Shown here: positions 18,456 through 26,395 of the stretch, one piece after another
Layout: every line of letters starts with the position of its first letter
Numbering within the stretch: position 1 is the first letter of the stretch
Assembly: GCF_048541585.1 (NCBI RefSeq)
Contig: NZ_CP183304.1
Coordinates: 1 to 64,000, forward strand
Source of the DNA: Legionella_C sp048541585
GTDB taxonomy: Bacteria; Pseudomonadota; Gammaproteobacteria; Legionellales; Legionellaceae
Direction of reading: 5' to 3'
Length of the DNA stretch: 64,000 nucleotides
Notes under the pieces: model-generated
The model's input: only the letters and a program-made list of their open reading frames with translations
Databases searched by the model: none
What the model was told of the DNA's origin: nothing
Position numbers and translations under genes: made by a program

Positions 18456-19373
18456 ATGCATCTTTCAACATTTGCTAAGTTTACTTTTATTGCTCTTTAT
18501 TTGCTTGCAATAGCTTACACACACTTACGGGGTAAAGTACGTTTAAAAATCTTTCGTCAGCTATTTGATCATTCTAGTTTACTAGCACCAGTAAATGCTA
18601 TTATGTATTTGTTTTCTGCAGTACCTAATAAACCATTTTTAGAATTATCACAATTTCCAGAGCTGGAAATATTAAAAAATAATTGGTTAATAATTCGTGA
18701 AGAAGCCCAATATTTATATCAAGAAGGATATATTTCTGCTTCGGATAAGAATGATGATATCGGTTTTAATTCTTTTTTTCGTAGGGGCTGGAAGCGATTT
18801 TATTTAAAGTGGTATCAAGATCCTATGGCTTCAGCTATCCATTTATGCCCTAACACATTAGCCTTAATTCAGCAAATTCCATCTATTAATGCCGCTATGT
18901 TTGCATTACTTCCGAAAAAAAGTTTTTTATTTGAACACCGTGACCCTTATGCTGGTTCTTTACGTTATCATTTAGGTTTAATAACACCTAATAGTCAAAA
19001 TTGCTATATTCAAGTAGATGACAAAACTTACTTTTGGAAAGATGGCGAAGATATATTATTCGATGAAACTTATATTCACCATGCTAAAAATAATACCAAC
19101 GAAGATAGAATAATCCTATTTTGTGATGTTAAAAGGCCTCTTAAATATCAGTTAGCAAATAAATTTAATTCATTTTTTAGCTCTACAATTATGAAAGCAG
19201 CAGCCAGTAAAAATTTACCACATGAATCTGTAGGAGTCATTAACAAACTATTTAAATATATCTATCAAATTCGCCTGCTTAGTAAAAAATTAAAAAGTTA
19301 TAATAGAATGTTCTATTATCTAATAAAATTTTCTCTTTTTTTTCTTTTAGGTTATTGGGTTTTTATTCACTAA
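18456..19373 (+). CDS. lpxO: Lipid A hydroxylase LpxO-like (aspartyl/asparaginyl beta-hydroxylase family)
   Basis: This is a 305-residue Fe(II)/2-oxoglutarate hydroxylase with one N-terminal and one C-terminal transmembrane segment. The iron-binding motif is FEHRDPYAGSLRYHLGL (HRD), and the second His is in ETYIHHAKN. RIILFCDVKRPL matches the LpxO C-terminal motif. LpxO 2-hydroxylates a secondary acyl chain of lipid A at the inner membrane, and Legionella lipid A carries such modifications. The start ATG has no strong ribosome-binding site. It lies 46 bases after the thioesterase gene. Confidence 0.88.
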   Translation: MHLSTFAKFTFIALYLLAIAYTHLRGKVRLKIFRQLFDHSSLLAPVNAIMYLFSAVPNKPFLELSQFPELEILKNNWLIIREEAQYLYQEGYISASDKNDDIGFNSFFRRGWKRFYLKWYQDPMASAIHLCPNTLALIQQIPSINAAMFALLPKKSFLFEHRDPYAGSLRYHLGLITPNSQNCYIQVDDKTYFWKDGEDILFDETYIHHAKNNTNEDRIILFCDVKRPLKYQLANKFNSFFSSTIMKAAASKNLPHESVGVINKLFKYIYQIRLLSKKLKSYNRMFYYLIKFSLFFLLGYWVFIH

Positions 19374-19704
19374 ATTCTACTGACAAACTGAGCTATAAAG
19401 GAGCATTTTTAAAGTTATACACATTTTCTGGGGATAACTCTGTGAACTAACTATTAAAAAAATATTTTACTAGTTCTAATACATTTTCTTTAGTTAATTT
19501 TAGTTATTCTTAAGCCAAAAATTTCAAGTAAATAGAGTAACCTGATTTTCTTTTATTAATAAACTAACTTCATTTTTTATAATTTTAAAACTAAATAAAG
19601 GTAATTAACTAAATTAATTAATGCTTCAATATTTATGAACAGGATTTTGTTTATTGCAAATAAAGTCATCTTTTCTAAATAAAGTTTACAGTAAAGTTAG
19701 ATAG
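19374..19704. other. Intergenic stretch with DnaA-box-like sites
   Basis: TTATACACA at 19415-19423 matches the DnaA box consensus TTWTNCACA. TGGGGATAA at 19429-19437 is a reverse near-match. No other structure is seen and there is no AT-rich unwinding module with repeats, so it is probably not an origin by itself. Confidence 0.35.
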
Positions 19705-20298
19705 TTAAACTAAAGCTAAATTAGCAACAATTCGTTTAAGCCTATCAGGGTTATCATCAACATAAATAGCTGTAGTAACAATAGACGCATGGCCTGCCAA
19801 TTTAGATACCGCTTTAATATCTACTCCTTGCTCAATAAGTTTGGTAATAAATGTGCGCCGTCCAGAATGTGAGCTTGCGCCAATAATACCCGCTCTATCA
19901 TAAATCGCTTTAAACCATTTTTGTAAGGTATTGGCTGTAAAGCGACTTCGCCTTTGAGTTTGAAATAAGGGTTTATAGCAAGCTATGTTATTTGTTTTTA
20001 GTTGATTTAGATGTGCTTGTAGCGCTTCACGTAATTTTTTATTACTTAAATAAGCATAACGTTGCTTTTCACCTTTTGTCATTGATCGTTTAAGGCAAAT
20101 TTCATCCAATAGCCGATAATGATTATCAGCTACATCAGCAATAGTAAGTGAAGCAATTTCTTTAGCTCGCAACCCTAAGCCAAAAGAGCAGTAAATTAGT
20201 GCAACATTACGACAGGCAAGTGAGCTATCTCTAGCTATTGCTAGCAACCGTTTAAATTCAGTATCGGTTAAAACTTTAGCTTTCCCTTCTTTAGGCAT
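19705..20298 (-). CDS. Short tyrosine recombinase / integrase
   Basis: This 197-residue protein consists of the catalytic domain only. It has the conserved Arg in FGLGLRAKEIASL, the HSGRRTFITKL box (HxxR), LAGHASIVTTAIYVDD (second His and the nucleophile Tyr). All catalytic residues are present. The size is like the FimB/FimE inverting recombinases (about 200 residues) and shorter than phage integrases, which carry an N-terminal arm-binding domain. The start region lies 45 bases from a nested inverted repeat that could be its target site. It may be an island or phase-variation recombinase (inference). Confidence 0.85.
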   Translation of the reverse strand: MPKEGKAKVLTDTEFKRLLAIARDSSLACRNVALIYCSFGLGLRAKEIASLTIADVADNHYRLLDEICLKRSMTKGEKQRYAYLSNKKLREALQAHLNQLKTNNIACYKPLFQTQRRSRFTANTLQKWFKAIYDRAGIIGASSHSGRRTFITKLIEQGVDIKAVSKLAGHASIVTTAIYVDDNPDRLKRIVANLALV

Positions 20299-20342
20299 AA
20301 TTTATTTAAAAATTCCGAAAATAATTTTATTTTAACTAAATA

Positions 20343-20419
20343 AGGAACTCTTAGCAAAAAAAATAATTTGTCAAAATTGTAACAAGGTTAATAACCTTCG
20401 CCAGTACTGGAGAGTTCCT
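20343..20419. repeat. Nested inverted repeats next to the recombinase gene
   Basis: Outer arms AGGAACTCT (20343-20351) and AGAGTTCCT (20411-20419) are a perfect 9-bp inverted repeat. Inside are the palindrome AAGGTTA-A-TAACCTT (20384-20398) and the 10-bp palindrome CCAGTACTGG (20401-20410). This could be a recombination site or an operator. Confidence 0.7.
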
Positions 20420-20603
20420 CTTTTGTATAATTTAGGATGTGTTTTATATTTAATATAATTAAAAAATTTGTTACCGCATGCATGTTTATAAAATAAAAAA
20501 ATATTTAGTTAAAATTAAATCCTGGGGTTTATTCTAAGGAAAAACTAAAACTTGCTTTAAAGTTAAATAAGCTAGGTAAGTAAATTTAATTATGTACGAG
20601 TTT

Positions 20604-20631
20604 GTAGCATCGCCTAATTCGACGATGCTAC
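20604..20631 (-). terminator. Hairpin after the TPR/NLS-like protein gene
   Basis: GTAGCATCG at 20604-20612 pairs with CGATGCTAC at 20623-20631. It lies 9 bases past the minus-strand stop codon. The following T tract is weak. Confidence 0.55.
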
Positions 20632-20639
20632 AGAAATAA

Positions 20640-22328
20640 CTACATGGTAAATGGTTGTTTAGTAGCATGATGATGAGTTGAATAGTACTCATAGAGTTTA
20701 TTAATTTCATTAGCAATCTCGACACTTTTAGAGCCTGCTATATTATTTTTCATTAACTTTTCTGTAACATATAAGACGTTAGCATCAAGAATTTTATTTA
20801 TTTTTGCAATATCTTCAGATGAGAAAGCTTCGATTTGGACAACTAGATTCTTTATAGCCTTTGTAAAGATACTACTAATACTTTCTTGTGAAAAGATAGT
20901 TCTACCTCTATATCGATTATTATCTTTAATTATTGGGTGATTACTCATACTTATACTTCTTTCTTTTGCCACAGCATGCTTAGGATTTATTAGTAGAACA
21001 GCTTGGTAAAGCTCGGAGGCTAATAAAGGAGTATTTTTAAGTGGTAATTTTTTTTCATAATAAAAATCGCCAATAAGAGAAAGAACATTAGCTAGAAACT
21101 CAGGATTTGAAGCTTTTTCTACAATTTTGGTAAATGTTTTTACAACAGCTCTAGAATGAGCCTCTTCTTCAAAGGTAACCTTTTTTGCAATGTCATCTTT
21201 GTTAGTAAAAAATGTTGCCGTATTACCAAGTATGCTTGGTATAGTAAGTAGATCTTTTGGATAAAAAGCTTGGATTTCAGTAACGAGTAGCATGCTTTCA
21301 GTGTCAGTATGATCATTTATGGGTAGCATACTTTCAGGCTCGGTATGACTAGTACTCATTTCCTCAACATCTGAATCCTCAGAGATAACATATTTAGATT
21401 TTTTGGGAGATTTTTTGGTAATTACATTATCTTCATGATCGTCGCTATCTGAGGGTTCATCAGCTTTATTGAGTCTACGTTTTTTAATAGAATCAATTTC
21501 CAAATGAGTATCGGCAGGTACTTTAGTGATTAAATCTTCTATTTCTTCTATGATAGGATGGTCTTTATCTACGTCAGAATTAGAGAGTAAATCTGCAAAT
21601 TTTTGGATAAGTTGGTTTGTAGTATGGTCATTGTCTGCGGTCGCTACTAAAAATTGATAACTTAAAATTTCTAGTGTCTGCATGGGGGTAAGTGGTAAAT
21701 CGAGTAATTTATTGTTACTAATGTAGTGGCGAATATCATTGAGAAAATACTTATCTAAGTTAGCTTTATACCCTTTTTCTAATAAATGTAGATAACCTAG
21801 ATGTAAATTGATATCTATAGAACCATTTGCTCGCTTTGAGTAGTCTATTGCTTTAGCAAGCCACTCTAAAGCGGCTAAAATATCCCGCTCATTAGCTGTT
21901 TCATCTAGCCTGTCATTGAATTCATCACTAATTGTTTCAGAAAGTTCAGCAAGTACTGTATAACATTGCTCCATTTTAGCTTTTATAATAGTTTTATTGT
22001 TGTTGGGATGCATTTCTGCGTAAACAGTTTCTAATTCAAAAACTAAACCTGGGACTTCTTTCCACAAATTATTTATAGGTTCATAATTAAAGGTTTCTTG
22101 ATCATTGATAGTAACTCTAATAGCCTCATAAGTTGTAAGGATTATTTCACAAGCCACATAAGTAAATGCGTAAAGAAAATTATTACGTCTTTTAAAATTT
22201 CGCTGTGATGCTAATTGATTTAAAGTTTCCAGGGCATGTTTATAATGAGTTAGGGCTTGAGTATACTCACCTAGGTTATAAGCTTCATCGCCGGCAATTT
22301 GATCAGGAGTATTGAAATAATAGTGCAT
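20640..22328 (-). CDS. TPR protein with nuclear-localisation-like basic motifs (effector candidate)
   Basis: This 562-residue soluble protein has a TPR-like helical pair at the N-terminus (AYNLGEYTQALTHYKHALETL) and another near residue 460 (LLASELYQAVLLINPKHAVA). Residues around 278-320 are low-complexity, acidic and basic in turn: KKRRLNK, then SDSDDHED, then KKSPKKSKY. This resembles a eukaryotic bipartite nuclear signal with a casein-kinase-like acidic patch. There is a short duplicated motif TEPESML / TDTESML. There is no signal peptide. I infer a Dot/Icm effector candidate that may act in the host nucleus. The family is not recognised. Confidence 0.75.
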   Translation of the reverse strand: MHYYFNTPDQIAGDEAYNLGEYTQALTHYKHALETLNQLASQRNFKRRNNFLYAFTYVACEIILTTYEAIRVTINDQETFNYEPINNLWKEVPGLVFELETVYAEMHPNNNKTIIKAKMEQCYTVLAELSETISDEFNDRLDETANERDILAALEWLAKAIDYSKRANGSIDINLHLGYLHLLEKGYKANLDKYFLNDIRHYISNNKLLDLPLTPMQTLEILSYQFLVATADNDHTTNQLIQKFADLLSNSDVDKDHPIIEEIEDLITKVPADTHLEIDSIKKRRLNKADEPSDSDDHEDNVITKKSPKKSKYVISEDSDVEEMSTSHTEPESMLPINDHTDTESMLLVTEIQAFYPKDLLTIPSILGNTATFFTNKDDIAKKVTFEEEAHSRAVVKTFTKIVEKASNPEFLANVLSLIGDFYYEKKLPLKNTPLLASELYQAVLLINPKHAVAKERSISMSNHPIIKDNNRYRGRTIFSQESISSIFTKAIKNLVVQIEAFSSEDIAKINKILDANVLYVTEKLMKNNIAGSKSVEIANEINKLYEYYSTHHHATKQPFTM

Positions 22329-22530
22329 ATATTTTACTTTTTATTAAAAGAACAAAAATTTTAGCATATGATTTATATATGACAATACTGTCTTTAACTT
22401 TATCATCTCTCATTTTGGATAATTAGATTACAAGAATTTAGAGGATTAAAATCAGACAGTATAAGCGCTTCATATTGAATACTGTTGAATTGTAAAGTAT
22501 TTTATAACTTCGAAAATATAAGGATATTCA

Positions 22531-23481
22531 ATGGGAAGTTATAGAATAACCGGAATTGCTCTTGCGATAGCTAGTAAATTGCTTTATGCCGGTACCATGG
22601 GCTCTGTAGATTTTTTACCAGTTTGTGTACCTGGAACGAGTATAATTCCCTGTGCAACTAACGCTTGGGAAATCAGTGCAGCTGCACTTTATTTACAGCC
22701 AAACTATGACAGTAAAATAATTTACCTTGGAAATATTAATACTGAATTATTGGCTGAGCGGATTACAAAAGATTCTTCGAATTGGGATTGGGGTTTTCAA
22801 TTAGCAGCTGCTTACCACTTTGGCACAGGTAATGATCTTAATATTAATTGGTACCATTTTGATCAAGCAATGACTAACACTACTAATCTTGATGCATTAC
22901 CTTTAAATTTATCAGCTCCAGTAACATACACTTTTAAGCCAGAGTGGGATGAAGTAAATTTAGCACTGGGGCAAATCATCGATTACGGAGTCAATAAAAG
23001 TTTCAGATTCTATGGTGGATTACAATATACTCGTTTAGCTAGTGAAGTAGATTTAAGCCTGCCACCTCTGGTTATAAAAAATATAATTAGAAATATCAGT
23101 GCTAATGGCGAACTTAAATTTCATGGTGTAGGCCCACAACTTGGAATCGATTTTTATTCTGATTTACTAAATGGCTTTGGTTTATATGCAAACGCCGCTA
23201 TAACTATCTTGTTTGGCAATGGTCGATTTCAGCAAACTAGTTTTGTTAATAATACGCCTTTAAATTATAAAAGTGGCTCAAAAGAGTTAGTTGTTCCAGA
23301 GTTTGAAGGTAAAGCTGGAGTACAATTTAATTATATAATGAGGCAAAGTTATTTATCTTTGCAAGCAGGTTATATGCTGGTTGATTTTTTCTCAGGCACA
23401 AAAACGTTGTCGCAAGGTTTTGGCAGTGTGTTTTCCTTAAATGGGGCTTATTTTGGTGCTAAATGGGTAAGTAGTATATAA
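22531..23481 (+). CDS. Legionella major outer membrane protein family (MOMP-like porin)
   Basis: This is a 316-residue outer-membrane beta-barrel with a signal sequence ending near LLYAG. It has the family pattern of an early Cys pair (VCVPGTSIIPC), then WEISAAALYLQPNYD, WDWGFQLAAAYHFG and an aromatic C-terminal strand (GAYFGAKWVSSI). The family is largely restricted to Legionellales, where paralogues are numerous, so the gene is useful for placing the organism. AAGGATA lies 6 bases before the ATG, and a terminator follows. Confidence 0.9.
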   Translation: MGSYRITGIALAIASKLLYAGTMGSVDFLPVCVPGTSIIPCATNAWEISAAALYLQPNYDSKIIYLGNINTELLAERITKDSSNWDWGFQLAAAYHFGTGNDLNINWYHFDQAMTNTTNLDALPLNLSAPVTYTFKPEWDEVNLALGQIIDYGVNKSFRFYGGLQYTRLASEVDLSLPPLVIKNIIRNISANGELKFHGVGPQLGIDFYSDLLNGFGLYANAAITILFGNGRFQQTSFVNNTPLNYKSGSKELVVPEFEGKAGVQFNYIMRQSYLSLQAGYMLVDFFSGTKTLSQGFGSVFSLNGAYFGAKWVSSI

Positions 23482-23506
23482 GCAAAAGTTACAGCTATTA
23501 TATGCG

Positions 23507-23530
23507 GGGCTGCTAGATGCAGCCCTTTTT
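23507..23530 (+). terminator. Rho-independent terminator of the MOMP-like gene
   Basis: GGGCTGC (23507-23513) and GCAGCCC (23519-23525) form a stem with a 5-base loop, followed directly by TTTTT. Confidence 0.9.
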
Positions 23531-23535
23531 CTAAA

Positions 23536-25965
23536 TTACATTGCGACATCTATTTCATTAGCTAATTTTTTAGATTGTGAGTTTATGCATTTTTGAGCTT
23601 GTTTTTTGTAGGAATCAATTTCTGGAAATAAGATACACAATTTTTCCCAGTAATATAACGATTCTTCTAGTTTCTTTTGTTTCATTAAGGCAACTGCTAA
23701 AATTCTTAATGCTTGTATATTGTTTGGGTCTTTATCATAGAGTGACTGAGCGAGTCTAATTTGAATTTCAGAACTTTCAGCATCTTTTAATTGTTCAGAC
23801 ATTCTTCTTAAAATTAATGTTTTTGCTTTTAAAAATTGCTTATCATCGGGTAACTCTGCTAGTAAAGCTGAATTAATTTCCCAAGCTGCTTCTAATTCAT
23901 TTTTTTCTAAAAGCAAATGAATTCTTTTTATAGCGCCTCGTGCAATAAGTTTAGTTATATTTTTAATTTCAGATAACTGATTATCTTTTGTATTAAAATA
24001 TAATTTCATCTGTTGAACGGTAAATAAGGCCTCAAGGAAATTATCAGCTTTTAAAGCAGCTTTTGCTCTTAGTAACCAAGCAGGCTTATCTTTACTTTCT
24101 AAATTTGTTGCTTTAATTAACCAATTTAGCGCTTTGGAGTATTCATTTTTAGCATAGAAAGAACGACCAATAAGCAGCGATATACCAGGAAAATTAGGCT
24201 CTACAAAGCAAATATTTAAGCCAGCCTTAATAGCCTTATCATAATCGGCATTTTTATAAGCTTCTTTTAAACCTTGCCGCTGATTTAATATAAATTCGCG
24301 GCGCGTACGAATGGCAGAATTATGCCTTGGTTGAATTAATAGCAGTGCACTTAAATACGTTGACCACTGTTTAAGATTTTTTTGACGTAAATCGGAATTT
24401 TCTATAAATTTTAACCACTCTGCTGTTGTGGTGGAAATTATCTTTTTTATTTGCGGATCATTTGGCCATAACTTACTTGCTTTTAAAAAACTTTTAGCAG
24501 CCGGTAAAATAAAATTATGATTAAGTGCTGTTCTTGCAATAGAGATCATTTCTTCTGCAGAAATTAAAGACACGCGTTCAATAAGGAGCTCTAAACTCTT
24601 TTCATCAGCGACCGTTGCTAGCATTCTATTTAAAGCAGAAATTAGGTTTGAATCATTAGGTGATATTTCTAATGCTAAGTTAAGCCATTTAATAGCTTTT
24701 TCAAAATCATTAGTTTGCTCAAAAAGTAAGGCTTGTTGTGATGCAGCTTCTAATTTAAAATCTTCAAAATTATACAACTGTTCCCAATAAATACTTGCTT
24801 TTATAGGATCGCCTAAAGCTTGAGCTGCCATAGCAGATAATTTAATTACCTCAGGTTCATAAAATTCTTCTTCAAACAAGATATCTGCATTATTTAAAAC
24901 TTCTTTAAATTGCTTAAGATTGAAGTAACTTTTAATTAGAAAAAGTCGGCCTTCATTGCTTAACTCTTGCGCTTCATCAAGCAATTTAAAGTTTTCTATT
25001 TGTCTTTCATAATCATTTAAATGATACTGTATTCGACCAAAAAATTCTTTTGCTGCAGAGAATTTAGGATTCTTGCGGATTAAATTATTAAGTTGTTGTA
25101 ATACAGTTGTTATCTCGCCTTGATTATATAAATCTTCTAGTTGCTCTAATTCATCATTAGGTATATTTTTATCTTTCTCAATTTCTGTTTCACTACTATC
25201 TAGACCATTTAATAAAGGCTCTATATAAAGTCGATGTAAATCGTTAAAAATTCTACTTTCAAATAAAGGGGTATAATGTGTACTATCTAAACCATTTTTT
25301 TGTAAAGAAGTGGATTGACCAAGCACCATCATTAACGGGGTTGGATTATAAACTTTACAGCCAATATCTTTACCAACTTGCTCAATCGTTTTAATCCAAT
25401 TGTCACGTGAGCTAATATAAGACATGTCTGGTAATTTTACATTACAGTGCGTAATAAAAACTACATTTTTTACGCGTTTTGTAATTGCTAACATATCTTC
25501 TTTAAGCTCTTCTGCAGTCATTTGCTTAACAGAAATTCTACTTAACAATTTTTGTTTCTCTTTGGGATAGGATTTATAAACAGCATCTGCTTGTAAAAAA
25601 TTTAATAACTCTTCTCGGTTAGAACGAGTCACTAATGACCAAAATTTTTTGGTACGCACAGGCTCTAAAAAAAATTCTGAAAAATAGACATAAATATAAT
25701 TCATCTGTACATATTCATCGTCGACCATCACGGCTTTTGCTGATGAAATTTCAACAAAATATAAGTCAGATGCAGCAGTTTTTTGCGCAAGCTTATTTTT
25801 ATTAAAACGAAGCCTAGACGATAAAATAGGATAAATATCTTTTGACGGTAAGTAATCGCCTTGTAAATATTTAAGTTGCTGTAACGCTTCAGCACTCGTA
25901 TGGGTAAATCCATAAATATCTGCCGTATTTAATTGAAAATATGCTTTAGAATTGAATTTTTTCAA
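23536..25965 (-). CDS. Large TPR protein with an SGNH-like N-terminal domain, capsule-locus associated
   Basis: This is an 809-residue soluble protein. Residues 1-250 look like a compact alpha/beta domain with FITHCNVKLPDMSYISSRDN and a GLDSTHYTPLFESRIFNDL segment. This resembles the end of SGNH-type hydrolases, where a D-x-x-H dyad occurs. Residues from about 270 on are TPR-like helical repeats (for example AIKWLNLALEISPNDSNLI, ALNWLIKATNLESKDKPAW and SLYYWEKLCILFPEIDS). It lies downstream of the TPR-acyltransferase and export genes in the same direction, which suggests a role in making or modifying the surface polysaccharide. The enzymatic function is a guess. Confidence 0.75.
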   Translation of the reverse strand: MKKFNSKAYFQLNTADIYGFTHTSAEALQQLKYLQGDYLPSKDIYPILSSRLRFNKNKLAQKTAASDLYFVEISSAKAVMVDDEYVQMNYIYVYFSEFFLEPVRTKKFWSLVTRSNREELLNFLQADAVYKSYPKEKQKLLSRISVKQMTAEELKEDMLAITKRVKNVVFITHCNVKLPDMSYISSRDNWIKTIEQVGKDIGCKVYNPTPLMMVLGQSTSLQKNGLDSTHYTPLFESRIFNDLHRLYIEPLLNGLDSSETEIEKDKNIPNDELEQLEDLYNQGEITTVLQQLNNLIRKNPKFSAAKEFFGRIQYHLNDYERQIENFKLLDEAQELSNEGRLFLIKSYFNLKQFKEVLNNADILFEEEFYEPEVIKLSAMAAQALGDPIKASIYWEQLYNFEDFKLEAASQQALLFEQTNDFEKAIKWLNLALEISPNDSNLISALNRMLATVADEKSLELLIERVSLISAEEMISIARTALNHNFILPAAKSFLKASKLWPNDPQIKKIISTTTAEWLKFIENSDLRQKNLKQWSTYLSALLLIQPRHNSAIRTRREFILNQRQGLKEAYKNADYDKAIKAGLNICFVEPNFPGISLLIGRSFYAKNEYSKALNWLIKATNLESKDKPAWLLRAKAALKADNFLEALFTVQQMKLYFNTKDNQLSEIKNITKLIARGAIKRIHLLLEKNELEAAWEINSALLAELPDDKQFLKAKTLILRRMSEQLKDAESSEIQIRLAQSLYDKDPNNIQALRILAVALMKQKKLEESLYYWEKLCILFPEIDSYKKQAQKCINSQSKKLANEIDVAM

Positions 25966-26395
25966 AGGATTATGAATTCGACAAGAACCGATAGGTGTTA
26001 TTTTATTGTCATAATATTTCTCGCTACTTTAGACTAAACTATATAACTTCTATTTACGTTACTAGCGTTGTAAAGTGATTTTTGGATTGTCTTTTGTAAA
26101 AGAAAATATATTTCCCTTGATAATTTTATTCCATCATCACATTAGTTATTAACAAATTAAGACTTAATTGAAAGAAGTGAATTTAATTAGGTAAAGTGAA
26201 TTTATAAGTAAGTATGAGCTTAGGCAGCTAGCTCTTATTAAATTCTTTCTTTAATAAGATAATTGTTTACCTACTTAAAGAATAATTGATTTATTTAAAT
26301 CATTAGCCACTTCCTTATAGCTAGCGTTATTTTAACTATAAATTAACTGTTTTTCATTCTGGTGTCTACCCGCCTTATTTCAAAAAAATATCACT
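25966..26395. other. Intergenic stretch with one AT-rich hairpin
   Basis: There are 430 bases without a gene. CTTATTAAA (26234-26242) pairs with TTTAATAAG (26250-26258) around a 7-base loop. No other element is clear. It separates the 809-residue TPR gene from the acyltransferase gene, so the former may have its own promoter here. Confidence 0.5.

Noticed and set aside
19374..19704. Chromosomal origin of replication
   Set aside because: Only one good DnaA-box match and none of the usual flanking genes (dnaA, dnaN, gyrB, rpmH).
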